Below are positions 24,857-33,731 of a DNA stretch of 64,000 nucleotides, one piece after another. Positions within the stretch are counted from its first letter, which is position 1. Every line of letters starts with the position of its first letter. The position numbers and the translations under genes were made by a program. This stretch comes from Streptomyces sp. CG 926. Its GTDB lineage: Bacteria; Actinomycetota; Actinomycetes; Streptomycetales; Streptomycetaceae. Location of the stretch: NCBI RefSeq assembly GCF_003148825.1, contig NZ_QGGZ01000002.1, positions 310,001-374,000 on the forward strand. The letters are read 5' to 3'. The notes under the pieces are model-generated. The model ran no database searches, had not been told where the DNA came from, and worked only from the letters and a program-made list of their open reading frames with translations.

Positions 24857-26412
24857 CGGTGGGCGGTCGCGCGGCCGAGGAGCAGGCAGACCAGGCCGGC
24901 CAGTACGGTGGCGGCCGCGCCGGCCACCACCAGTTGGACCGCTCGGGGTTGGCCCAGCCCGGTCAGCAGGGCCAGGCTCTGGGCGACGGCGGCCGAGGAG
25001 CAGACGACGGCCGCGGGCCGGACGGCTCCGAAGGACTGCAGGAGCAGCCCGGTCCACATGACGGCCCCGAGCAGCAGCAGGGTCGCGATCCGGACCCCGG
25101 TGAGGACGGGGGCGTCGGGCCAGAGCAGGGTGCCCGCCAGCCCCAGGGCCAGCAGGACGGTCAGGTAGACGGCGAGGCACCGGGTCAAGGTGGTGAGCAT
25201 CCGGCGCCGGAAGGCCCGCGGCGAGCGGGCCCCCTGGAGCCCGGAGAGGCTCCCGCTGCGGAACCGGTGGAGCAGCCATTCGGCCGGTCCCATGCTGAGG
25301 GTGAGGGCCACGGCCGAGGGGGCGGCGACCGCTTCGGCGGGGCCTCCGGCGAGGACCTCGCCGAGGGCGGCGTACAGCACGAGCAGGCCGGTGCCGAGGC
25401 CGAAGACCCCGTAGGGGACCGAGTCCCCGATCCGGGGTCCGCGGGGTGCGAAGTCCTCCTCGGCGCCGCGCAGCATCTGCCAGCGCACGGGGCCCTGTCC
25501 GGGGCGACGGGCCGCGTGGTTGCGGATCCGGCGGGCGGCGGACCGGAGCCCGTCGGCCAGCGGGAGTTCCCGTAGGGCCAGGGTGCAGGCGGCCAGCAGG
25601 GAGGTCACGAGCAGGGTCACCCGGACCGGTACGGGCAGGTCGACGAAGAGCGCGAGCAGTGCTCCGACGGCCATCGGGGCGAGGGCGGCGAGCAGGACCC
25701 GTTCCCGGCCGAGGACCAGCAGGACGGTGGCGGCCCCGACGTAGAAGGCCTGTCCGGCGGCGAAGGCGTAGGAGAACGGGGGTCCGCCGGGCACCGACAG
25801 TGCGGCGGCGGTGCCCAGCAGGGCGCCGACGGGGGCGCCGACGAGCAGGGTCCGCCCGGCGGCACGCCGGTCGCCGAGGCCGAGCCAGGAGTAGGCCCGG
25901 TGGGACAGGGTCTGGTCCCAGACCCAGCCGATGAGCGCGCCGGCGAGCAGGGTCAGGGTCCCGGCGGGCAGGCCGAGGCGGTCCTGCGGGCCTTCGAGCA
26001 GGGGTGCGCCGAGCAGGTAGGCCAGGCCGGGCAGGGCGAAGATCACCCCGCGTAGCAGGCAGGCGGTGAGGGAGACCTTCCAGGGGTCGGGGGCGGCGCC
26101 CGGCTCCGGGAAGGAGCGGGGCACCCGGGCGTAGAGCTCCTCGGCGAGGGCGAAGGAGTCGTGCCGGCCGTAGGTGAGCCGGATGTACTCGTCCGTCATG
26201 CCGTCGGATTCGAGGATGGCGGCGATCTCGTCGGGGTGGACGGCCGAGGCGATGAACACGTCGAGGCGTTCGGCGAGTTCGTCCATCGGGTCGGCGGCGG
26301 CATCGGCCGCGGTGACGTCGGCGCCGCGGCGCGGCCGGGGGACGGCCGGGAGCGTGTCGGCGCCGGCGCCGGGACCGGAGCCGGGCGGCTTGAGCCAGAG
26401 GGATCCGCTCAC
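24853..26412 (-). CDS. Polytopic membrane protein of the exopolysaccharide cluster
   Basis: 519 aa. A Pro/Gly-rich leader (1-45), a soluble helical segment (about 45-110, MDELAERLDVFIASAVHPDEIAAIL) and roughly twelve hydrophobic helices to the C-terminus. GTG 26412 overlaps the TGA of the glycosyltransferase gene, so the two are coupled. Position next to a PelF-type transferase suggests the PelG-like role of membrane partner or exporter, but I see no sequence signature that proves homology to PelG. It could instead be a flippase-like protein of a new family. Confidence 0.75.
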   Translation of the reverse strand: MSGSLWLKPPGSGPGAGADTLPAVPRPRRGADVTAADAAADPMDELAERLDVFIASAVHPDEIAAILESDGMTDEYIRLTYGRHDSFALAEELYARVPRSFPEPGAAPDPWKVSLTACLLRGVIFALPGLAYLLGAPLLEGPQDRLGLPAGTLTLLAGALIGWVWDQTLSHRAYSWLGLGDRRAAGRTLLVGAPVGALLGTAAALSVPGGPPFSYAFAAGQAFYVGAATVLLVLGRERVLLAALAPMAVGALLALFVDLPVPVRVTLLVTSLLAACTLALRELPLADGLRSAARRIRNHAARRPGQGPVRWQMLRGAEEDFAPRGPRIGDSVPYGVFGLGTGLLVLYAALGEVLAGGPAEAVAAPSAVALTLSMGPAEWLLHRFRSGSLSGLQGARSPRAFRRRMLTTLTRCLAVYLTVLLALGLAGTLLWPDAPVLTGVRIATLLLLGAVMWTGLLLQSFGAVRPAAVVCSSAAVAQSLALLTGLGQPRAVQLVVAGAAATVLAGLVCLLLGRATAHR

Positions 26413-27935
26413 CAAAGGCTCCCGTCGGCGGCGAGTTCGCGGTACCAGGGGTCGGCGAGCCGCTGGGTCCATTCGTCGCCCGCGTGGACGGGCAGGACGG
26501 GCTGGCCGGCGAGTTCGCGGTAGATGTGCCGGAAGCCGTCCACGGACTGGTGGAGGGTGAACTTCTCCACGACCCGCTTGCGGGACAGGCGGCCGAGCTC
26601 GGCGCGGCGTCGGTCGTCGCGGAGCAGGGCGAGGGTGGCGCGGGCCATGGTCTCGGGTTCGCGGGGCGGGACGACGAGGCCGGTGTCGCCGACGGCCTCG
26701 CGGACTCCGCCGACGTCGGTGGAGACGGTGGTGCGGCCGCAGGACATGGCTTCGATGATGCTGAAGGGGAAGCCCTCGCTGATGGAGGACAGCATGACGA
26801 CGCTGCCGGCCGCGTAGGCCGTGGCCACCTGGTCGATGCGGCCCTCGTAGGTGATCCCGTCGGTCACGCCGAGTTCGGCGGCGAGCTTCTCCAGGCGGAG
26901 CTTGTACTCCTCGCAGCCGGCCGGCACGGGGCCGAAGAGGCGCAGCCGCAGGGCGGGCAGTTCCTCGCGCATGAAGGCGTAGGCCCGGATGAGGGTTTCG
27001 AGGTCCTTGATCGGGTCGATGCGGCCGCACCAGCTGAGGGTGGGCACGTCGGGTTCGGGTCCGGCCTCGGGGAAGGCGTGCGGGTCGACGCCGTTGTAGA
27101 CGGTGCGGATGCGCTCGGATTCGGCGCCTCCGCGTTCCTCCCAGCGGCGGTTGTACTGGTTGCACGGGGTGATCAGGTCGGCCTGCCGGTAGCCCTCGGT
27201 GTTGAGCTCGCGGTAGAAGCCGAGCATCAGGGCCTTGACGGGCCAGCGTTGGGCGGCGCTGCGGTAGCCGAGGTAGCGCTCGCGCAGGTAGATGCCGTGC
27301 TCGGTGAGCAGGAAGGGGACGCCGTCGAGGTACTTGGCGGCGAGGGCCGGGAGGGTGGCGAGGCCGCTGCTGACGGCGTGCGCGACGCTGTCGGGCGGGA
27401 TCCGGACACTGAGCGGGCGCAGTGCGTGTTCCAGCAGGTCGGTGGCGGTGAGCGCGTCGTGGATGGTGGGCGCTGCGTCGGCGGTGACGAGTCCGGGCCG
27501 GGTCCATACGGCCATCAGCAGCCGCAGGACGGATTCGGACCGCAGGGCCGGTGCGAGCTTTCCGGCCCGGGCCAGGACGGCCAGTTCGCGCAGGGCCTCG
27601 GAGAAGCTGTGCCGGGCGGGATCGGGCTCGGGGTCGAGCAGGGAGAGCAGGAAGCTCTCGTAGACCTGGGTGAAGCGGCGGTGGGCCCTGCCGCGCAGGA
27701 CCGACCGGCGGCTGCGGGGCGGGAGCGGCCCCCACAGCGGGAAGGCGGTGTGCCGGTAGACGTTGCGGGGCAGTTCCCAGGTGACCGGCTCTCGTCCGGA
27801 GCCGGTCAGGGCTATGACGTTGAAGTCGACTTCCGGCATACCTCGCACGAGTTGGTCGCACCAGGTGCTGACGCCCCCGTGGACGTGCGGGTAGGTGCCT
27901 TCGGTGAGCATGGTGACGTGACGCCCATGACTCAT
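26409..27935 (-). CDS. GT4 glycosyltransferase, PelF type
   Basis: 508 aa. The N-terminus has the PelF (DUF3492) signature: MLTEGTYPHVHGGVSTWCDQLV. The C-terminal GT-B domain carries SWCGRIDPIKDLETLIRAY and the retaining EX7E motif, E387 to E395, in EGFPFSIIEAM. PelF uses UDP-GalNAc/UDP-sugar to polymerise alpha-linked aminosugar, and fungal GAG synthesis likewise uses a GT4 enzyme. ATG 27935 has a GGGGGG block about 9 nt upstream. It is the first of four genes joined by stop/start overlaps and follows the deacetylase gene after 99 nt. Confidence 0.88.
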   Translation of the reverse strand: MSHGRHVTMLTEGTYPHVHGGVSTWCDQLVRGMPEVDFNVIALTGSGREPVTWELPRNVYRHTAFPLWGPLPPRSRRSVLRGRAHRRFTQVYESFLLSLLDPEPDPARHSFSEALRELAVLARAGKLAPALRSESVLRLLMAVWTRPGLVTADAAPTIHDALTATDLLEHALRPLSVRIPPDSVAHAVSSGLATLPALAAKYLDGVPFLLTEHGIYLRERYLGYRSAAQRWPVKALMLGFYRELNTEGYRQADLITPCNQYNRRWEERGGAESERIRTVYNGVDPHAFPEAGPEPDVPTLSWCGRIDPIKDLETLIRAYAFMREELPALRLRLFGPVPAGCEEYKLRLEKLAAELGVTDGITYEGRIDQVATAYAAGSVVMLSSISEGFPFSIIEAMSCGRTTVSTDVGGVREAVGDTGLVVPPREPETMARATLALLRDDRRRAELGRLSRKRVVEKFTLHQSVDGFRHIYRELAGQPVLPVHAGDEWTQRLADPWYRELAADGSLW

Positions 27936-28034
27936 ACGGTGTGTCCCCCCAGGACGGAAAAGGGGCCGGCGCCCGTGGGTTCGCGGAGCGCCGGCGCTAG
28001 GTGGTACTGGTACGCGTGGTGATGTGCGGGACGG

Positions 28035-30062
28035 TCAGCTGGGCAGCTTGAGCGTGACGGCGCTCTGGAGCAGCTCGGGACCGGTCCAGGTGGAGCGGGT
28101 ACCGGCGTACGCGGTGCCGAAGTCGGCGGTGCCGAGCAGCAGCTGCTTCTTGGTGCCGGTGGGGGCGGTCACCGGGGCGACGACCCCGGAGGGCGCCTTG
28201 ATGGTGACGTCCTTGCCGATGCGGTAGGCGGTGACCTTGCCGTCCGCGAGGGCCTTGTCCCAGGCGGCGCGGCGCTGGAACTCGACGCCGGTGTCCTTCA
28301 TGCTCTGGTTCACGATCGGCGCGCTGGGGGCGTAGAGGGCGCGGTAGGTGTCGAGGACCTGGTTGAGCACCGGGTAGAGGGTGCGGTCCTCGGCGAGGTT
28401 GGACTGGTGGACGTAGTGCGGGCGGGGGTCGTTGGCCAGGACGTGGCGCAGGGCGGTGCGGGCCTCGGCCGGGACGATGGTGTCGAGGTAGCCGGTGTTG
28501 ACGTCCAGCGGGGCCGGCAGGCAGGTGGAGGTCGCCGGATTGTCCTCACAGACGCCGCTTCCGCCCTGGGCGCGGCTGGTGTAGATCCAGTTGTACTCGT
28601 CGGCCATCTCGGAGTTGGTGCCCGTGTTGTAGTACACGTTCATCGGGTGCCGGGGGACCGTGAGGGCCGCGCCGACCGCGCGCTGCGCGGGTTCGCGGGA
28701 GTTGTCGCTGCCCGCCCACTTGACCCCGTTGTCGGCGAGGGCGCCGGCGAGGTTGGGGTTGTCCACGGGCTGCTGCGGTGCGGTCTTGAGGCCGGAGTGC
28801 TCACCGGTGACCAGTTCGGTCTTGTCCGTGGTGATGCCCTTGGAGGCCGCCCAGTTGTTGTTGTCGCGGATCTGGGCGGAGATCTCGGCGCGGCTCATGT
28901 ACTGGATCGCGCCGGCGGAGTTCTTCGTACAGGTCCACGGTGCGACGGTGGTGTTCTGGACGCAGCCGAGGAACGGGTGGGTGTAGGTGTGGTTCATCCA
29001 GCGGTACTTGGCGCGGTCGGCGACGAGCTGGGCGGTCAGCGCGTCGACACCGCCGTTCTCGGCCTTCCACTCCTCCCCGGCACCGCCGTTGAAGAGCATG
29101 TCGAGCTTGAAGCTCTTCGACGTCTGCCACTGCGCCGCGTACACGGCGTCGGCGGCGCTCATCCGGATGGTGCTCTCCTTGCCCTCGCCGCCCGCGCAGG
29201 CGTAGTCGCCCGGCGTGCAGTTCAGGTCCTTGCTCCAGCGGGCGTCGGGGGCGAAGACGTCGTCGACGTGGACCGCGAAGTAGTTGCGGCTCTGGCCGAG
29301 GTGCACCCCCTGGGTCAGCCAGTCGACGATGCCGCGGGCGAGCAGTCGGAACTGCTGCTGGTACTGGTTGTAGCCGAAGGTGACGACCAGTTCGCTGCGG
29401 CCGTCGTGCGCGTACTCGCCGACGAGCGAGGCGCGGCCGGTGCCGACGGGCGCGTCGACGTAGCTGGTGTAGCCGGGGCGCGGCTTGCCCATGAAGCCGT
29501 AGCTCTCGGGGACCAGGGCCGAGTTGTCCTCGAAGGTGACCTGGCCGCCGAGGTAGGCGAAGGGGCCTGCCTTGCCGGCGGTGGTGACGGCGGCCTGGGT
29601 GCCGTCGAGCTGTCCGCTGTAGCCGCCGTTGTCGGTGTATTCCAGCCCGACGCCCGGGTGGGCCCAGGTGTAGGCGTCGACCTGGCGGATGCCGTACGTC
29701 GTCTCGTAGGCGGTGAGGGCGGCCATCTCGGCCGAACCCTCGCCGAACGGGTTCTCGTTCGGCAGGACGACACCCTGGTACTTGGCGCGCGGACGGCCGT
29801 CCACGGTGTCGCTGAGGAAGCCCGCGTTGATGACCGGGCGGCCGCTGCTGCCCAGCTGGACGCGGGTGTAGGGCACCCCCGTGTCGCGGAGTTCCGCGGT
29901 GATCGCCTCGACCGAGCTGCCGCCGTCGTCGACGACCAGCACCTTCAGGTCGATGCGTGGTGTCGCGGCCGCCTGGGCGGTCGCGGCGGGTACTGCCACG
30001 GATACCAGGGCTGCTGCCGCCATCATCGCGGCGACCCTGTTCATCCGATTCTTGTTGACCAT
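28035..30062 (-). CDS. Secreted Agd3-like (CE18) polysaccharide deacetylase
   Basis: 675 aa. A Sec signal peptide (1-32, ...ATAQAA), an N-terminal beta-rich region compatible with the carbohydrate-binding part of fungal Agd3 (about 35-250), and a NodB-like catalytic domain. Motif 1 is HVDDVFAPD (D267, D268) and motif 2 is HTYTHP (H358, H362), the metal-binding triad of CE4/CE18 deacetylases. The likely reaction is partial N-deacetylation of poly-GalNAc, giving a cationic, adhesive polymer. GGAAAGG lies 7 nt before ATG 30062. It is first in the cluster. Confidence 0.85.
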   Translation of the reverse strand: MVNKNRMNRVAAMMAAAALVSVAVPAATAQAAATPRIDLKVLVVDDGGSSVEAITAELRDTGVPYTRVQLGSSGRPVINAGFLSDTVDGRPRAKYQGVVLPNENPFGEGSAEMAALTAYETTYGIRQVDAYTWAHPGVGLEYTDNGGYSGQLDGTQAAVTTAGKAGPFAYLGGQVTFEDNSALVPESYGFMGKPRPGYTSYVDAPVGTGRASLVGEYAHDGRSELVVTFGYNQYQQQFRLLARGIVDWLTQGVHLGQSRNYFAVHVDDVFAPDARWSKDLNCTPGDYACAGGEGKESTIRMSAADAVYAAQWQTSKSFKLDMLFNGGAGEEWKAENGGVDALTAQLVADRAKYRWMNHTYTHPFLGCVQNTTVAPWTCTKNSAGAIQYMSRAEISAQIRDNNNWAASKGITTDKTELVTGEHSGLKTAPQQPVDNPNLAGALADNGVKWAGSDNSREPAQRAVGAALTVPRHPMNVYYNTGTNSEMADEYNWIYTSRAQGGSGVCEDNPATSTCLPAPLDVNTGYLDTIVPAEARTALRHVLANDPRPHYVHQSNLAEDRTLYPVLNQVLDTYRALYAPSAPIVNQSMKDTGVEFQRRAAWDKALADGKVTAYRIGKDVTIKAPSGVVAPVTAPTGTKKQLLLGTADFGTAYAGTRSTWTGPELLQSAVTLKLPS

Positions 30063-30408
30063 TTTCGGCCTTTCCCCCCGCAGGCATCCCTCGACTCGGC
30101 CCTCGGCGGACAGCCGGACCTGGGAGGCTCTGTGGAAATCATGCAAAGGAACCCCGCGTCCCCTTGCGAGAGTGGACCGAGTCTTTCGGACCTCGTCAGG
30201 TCTACGAGGCAAACCTGGAGCAGAGTCCACAGATGGGTGAACCTGATGGCCTCTTGATCGAACAACTTGCCAAACCTTCGAGTGACGTACGGACGAGCGC
30301 GTACGCGTAGGCTCATTTCTGGCGGCTGTCGGGCCCGAATACGATCGCTACGGACGGCCGTCCACCCACTCGGCCCACACACACAAACGGAAGCGAGACT
30401 TCACCACC

Positions 30409-31947
30409 GTGACTGCTCTGACTCTCAGCACTGCCGGCGCGGCGACGCTCCGCGCCGACGCCCTCGTGGTCGGCGTGGCGAAGGGCCCCAAGGGACCGAT
30501 CGTCGCCGCGGGCGCCGAGGCCGTGGACAAGGCGTACGACGGTAAGCTCGCCGGCGTCCTCGACGCTCTGGGCGCCTCGGGCGCCGAAGGCGAGATCACC
30601 AAGCTGCCGGCCCCGGCGGGCCTCAAGGTCCCGGTCGTGCTGGCGGTGGGGCTCGGCTCCGTCCCCGAGAAGGACGAGTCGTTCGACGAGGAGGTGCTGC
30701 GCCGCGCCGCCGGCGCCGCCGCCCGCGCGCTGCACGGCACCAAGAAGGCCGCGTTCGCCCTCCCGCTGGAGGACGCCTCGGCCGTCACCGCCGTCGCCGA
30801 GGGCGCCCTGCTGGGCGCGTACGCGTTCACCGCCTACCAGGGCGGCGAGAACAAGGTCCGCAAGGAGGCCAAGGGCGCGGCCCCGAAGGCCCCGCTGGCC
30901 GAGGTGGCCCTGCTGGGCGCCAAGCCCCGCGACAAGGAGCACAAGGCCGCGATCGAGCGCGCCGCGGTCGTGGCGGCCGAGGTCAACGTCGCCCGCGACC
31001 TGGTGAACACCCCGCCGAACGACCTGACCCCCGAGGCCTTCGCCGCGGTCGCCTCCGCGGCCGCGAAGGAGAACGGCATCAAGGTCCAGGTGCTGGACGA
31101 GAAGGCCCTCCTCAAGGGCGGCTACGGCGGCATCATGGGCGTCGGCAAGGGCTCCGAGAACCTGCCGCGCCTGGTGAAGCTCACGTACACGCACCCGAAG
31201 GCGGAGAAGACCCTGGCCTTCGTCGGCAAGGGCATCACCTACGACTCGGGCGGCATCTCCCTGAAGCCGGCCGGCCACAACGAGACGATGAAGTGCGACA
31301 TGGCCGGCGCCGCCGCCGTCTTCGCCTCCGTGGTCGCGGCCGCGAAGCTGGGCCTGAAGGTCAACGTCACCGGCTGGCTCGCGCTCGCCGAGAACATGCC
31401 GTCCGGCTCCGCCACCAAGCCCGGTGACGTGCTGCGCATGTACAGCGGCAAGACCGTCGAGGTCCTCAACACGGACGCCGAGGGCCGGCTCGTCCTCGGT
31501 GACGCGCTGACCAAGGCCTCCGAGGACAACCCGGACGCGATCGTCGACGTCGCCACCCTGACCGGCGCCATGGTGCTCGCCCTCGGCGACCGCACCTTCG
31601 GGATCATGTCGAACGACGACGCCTTCCGTACGTCGATCCACGAGATCGCCGAGGAGGTCGGCGAGTCCTCCTGGCCGATGCCGCTCCCCGCCGAGCTGCG
31701 CAAGACCATGGACTCCCCCACCGCCGACATCGCGAACATGGGTGTCCGCATGGGCGGCGGCCTGGTGGCCGGTCTGTTCCTGCAGGAGTTCGTCGGCGAG
31801 GGCATCACCTGGGCCCACCTCGACATCGCCGGCCCGGCCTTCCACGAGGGCGCGCCGCACGGTTACACCCCCAAGGGCGGCACCGGCTCCGCCGTCCGCA
31901 CCCTGGTGCGGCTGGCCGAGCGCACGGCCACGGGCGACCTCGGCTGA
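30409..31947 (+). CDS. pepA: Leucyl aminopeptidase (M17)
   Basis: 512 aa cytosolic metallo-aminopeptidase. The M17 signature NTDAEGRL and the metal/catalytic lysine segments GKGITYDSGG and KCDMAGAAAV are intact; the N-terminal macro-like domain spans about 1-170. It removes N-terminal residues in peptide turnover and forms hexamers in this family. It starts with GTG at 30409. It is divergent from the deacetylase gene and is followed by a strong hairpin at 31969. Confidence 0.95.
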   Translation: MTALTLSTAGAATLRADALVVGVAKGPKGPIVAAGAEAVDKAYDGKLAGVLDALGASGAEGEITKLPAPAGLKVPVVLAVGLGSVPEKDESFDEEVLRRAAGAAARALHGTKKAAFALPLEDASAVTAVAEGALLGAYAFTAYQGGENKVRKEAKGAAPKAPLAEVALLGAKPRDKEHKAAIERAAVVAAEVNVARDLVNTPPNDLTPEAFAAVASAAAKENGIKVQVLDEKALLKGGYGGIMGVGKGSENLPRLVKLTYTHPKAEKTLAFVGKGITYDSGGISLKPAGHNETMKCDMAGAAAVFASVVAAAKLGLKVNVTGWLALAENMPSGSATKPGDVLRMYSGKTVEVLNTDAEGRLVLGDALTKASEDNPDAIVDVATLTGAMVLALGDRTFGIMSNDDAFRTSIHEIAEEVGESSWPMPLPAELRKTMDSPTADIANMGVRMGGGLVAGLFLQEFVGEGITWAHLDIAGPAFHEGAPHGYTPKGGTGSAVRTLVRLAERTATGDLG

Positions 31948-31968
31948 CGATCTCGTTCGATGTGATGT

Positions 31969-32005
31969 GACGCACCCCGGGCCGGGTCAGGGCCCGGGGT
32001 GCGTC
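31969..32005 (+). terminator. pepA terminator hairpin
   Basis: GACGCACCCCGGGC and GCCCGGGGTGCGTC form a perfect 14-bp stem with a 9-nt loop, 22 nt after the pepA stop. Confidence 0.85.
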
Positions 32006-32062
32006 CGTCCGTGTGCGCTCCGCGTGCCGTCCGCGTCCGTCTCACGACGAAACCTGAAGGAA

Positions 32063-32089
32063 TCGGTAGGTATCTCGGTAGGTACCTAC
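32063..32089. promoter_or_regulatory. Operator-like repeat upstream of lpdA
   Basis: TCGGTAGGTA occurs twice (32063-32072 and 32075-32084), 12 bp apart, and the second copy is part of the perfect 12-bp palindrome GTAGGTACCTAC (32078-32089). The element stands out against GC-rich surroundings. Confidence 0.45.
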
Positions 32090-32288
32090 GCACAGGTAAC
32101 CCTCGGTCCGGGCTGATCGCCCGATCACATCGTGGGCCCGGCGTCCCGCGTTCCCCCGACAAATGCGAAGATGGGTTCTCGGCAGGACAGGGCCCCCACC
32201 ACAGGGCCGAAGAAACAAGCGGCCGTATACCAGCCGCCGCCCGGTCACTGAGGACCGGTGCCCGGCGCACATGCATGGAGGACGTGAC

Positions 32289-33677
32289 GTGGCGAACGAC
32301 GCCAGCACCGTTTTCGACCTAGTGATCCTCGGCGGTGGCAGTGGCGGTTACGCCGCGGCGCTGCGCGCATCCCAGCTGGGTCTGGACGTTGCCCTGATCG
32401 AGAAGAACAAGCTCGGCGGCACCTGCCTGCACAACGGCTGCATCCCCACGAAGGCTCTGCTGCACGCGGGCGAGATCGCGGACCAGGCTCGTGAAGCCGC
32501 CCAGTTCGGTGTCAAGACCTCCTTCGAGGGAATCGACATCGCGGGTGTCCACAAGTACAAGGACGAGGTCATCTCGGGCCTGTACAAGGGTCTGCAGGGC
32601 CTGGTCGCCTCCCGCAAGGTGACCTACATCGAGGGAGAGGGTCGCCTCTCCTCCCCGACTTCCGTCGACGTGAACGGCCGGCGCATCCAGGGCCGCCACA
32701 TCCTGCTGGCGACCGGCTCCGTGCCGAAGTCGCTGCCGGGCCTGAACATCGACGGCAACCGCATCATCTCCTCGGACCACGCGCTGGTCCTGGACCGCGT
32801 CCCCGAGTCGGCGATCGTCCTGGGCGGCGGCGTCATCGGCGTCGAGTTCGCCTCGGCGTGGAAGTCCTTCGGTTCCGACATCACCGTCATCGAGGGCCTC
32901 AAGCACCTCGTGCCGGTCGAGGACGAGAACAGCTCGAAGCTGCTGGAGCGCGCGTTCCGCAAGCGCGGCATCAAGTTCAACCTGGGCACCTTCTTCGACA
33001 AGGCCGAGTACACCGAGAACGGCGTCCGCGTGACGCTGGTCGACGGCAAGTCCTTCGAGGCCGAGGTGCTGCTGGTCGCCGTGGGCCGTGGCCCCGTCTC
33101 CCAGGGTCTGGGCTACGAGGAGCAGGGCGTCGCGATGGACCGCGGCTACGTCCTGGTCGACGAGTACATGCAGACCAACGTGCCGACCATCTCGGCCGTC
33201 GGTGACCTCGTCCCCACCCTCCAGCTCGCGCACGTCGGCTTCGCCGAGGGCATCCTGGTGGCGGAGCGTCTGGCCGGCCTCAAGGCCGTCCCGATCGACT
33301 ACGACGGTGTCCCGCGGGTCACCTACTGCCACCCCGAGGTCGCTTCCGTCGGCATCACCGAGGCCAAGGCCAAGGAGATCTACGGCGCGGACAAGGTCGT
33401 GGCCCTGAAGTACAACCTGGCGGGCAACGGCAAGAGCAAGATCCTCAAGACCGCGGGCGAGATCAAGCTCGTCCAGGTCAAGGATGGTGCCGTGGTCGGC
33501 GTCCACATGGTCGGTGACCGGATGGGCGAGCAGGTCGGCGAGGCCCAGCTGATCTACAACTGGGAAGCTCTGCCGGCCGAGGTCGCGCAGCTCATCCACG
33601 CGCACCCGACCCAGAACGAAGCGATGGGCGAGGCCCACCTGGCCCTGGCCGGCAAGCCGCTTCACTCCCACGACTAA
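32289..33677 (+). CDS. lpdA: Dihydrolipoyl dehydrogenase (E3)
   Basis: 462 aa flavoprotein that reoxidises dihydrolipoyl groups of the 2-oxoacid dehydrogenase complexes using NAD+. FAD motif LGGGSGGYAAALRA, redox disulfide GGTCLHNGCIP, NAD motif LGGGVIGVEFA and the C-terminal HAHPTQNE active-site His are all seen. GTG 32289 has GGAGG 7 nt upstream; a start further upstream would read through that site. It is followed after 54 nt by sucB on the same strand. Confidence 0.95.
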   Translation: MANDASTVFDLVILGGGSGGYAAALRASQLGLDVALIEKNKLGGTCLHNGCIPTKALLHAGEIADQAREAAQFGVKTSFEGIDIAGVHKYKDEVISGLYKGLQGLVASRKVTYIEGEGRLSSPTSVDVNGRRIQGRHILLATGSVPKSLPGLNIDGNRIISSDHALVLDRVPESAIVLGGGVIGVEFASAWKSFGSDITVIEGLKHLVPVEDENSSKLLERAFRKRGIKFNLGTFFDKAEYTENGVRVTLVDGKSFEAEVLLVAVGRGPVSQGLGYEEQGVAMDRGYVLVDEYMQTNVPTISAVGDLVPTLQLAHVGFAEGILVAERLAGLKAVPIDYDGVPRVTYCHPEVASVGITEAKAKEIYGADKVVALKYNLAGNGKSKILKTAGEIKLVQVKDGAVVGVHMVGDRMGEQVGEAQLIYNWEALPAEVAQLIHAHPTQNEAMGEAHLALAGKPLHSHD

Positions 33678-33731
33678 TTCGTCACGGGCGCGACGACCAC
33701 TTCCGCACTTTCGTTAGGAGCAACTGAAACC

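Larger units (their letters stand above)
31948..32288. other. 341-nt gene-free stretch upstream of lpdA
   Basis: It contains the pepA terminator (31969-32005) and, 200 nt before lpdA, a repeat/palindrome element (32063-32089). The rest shows no coding bias on either strand. The lpdA promoter presumably lies between 32090 and 32270, but I see no confident -35/-10 pair. Confidence 0.6.

Noticed and set aside
24853-27861. One 1002-codon minus frame spanning glycosyltransferase and membrane protein
   Set aside because: The upstream half is a shadow of the glycosyltransferase in another frame; the membrane protein starts at GTG 26412, overlapping the transferase stop.
23352-30062. Complete Pel operon of the Pseudomonas kind
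   Set aside because: Only the PelF-type transferase is clear; there are no PelB, PelC, PelD or PelE homologues here, and the hydrolase and deacetylase are separate proteins as in fungal GAG rather than a PelA fusion.
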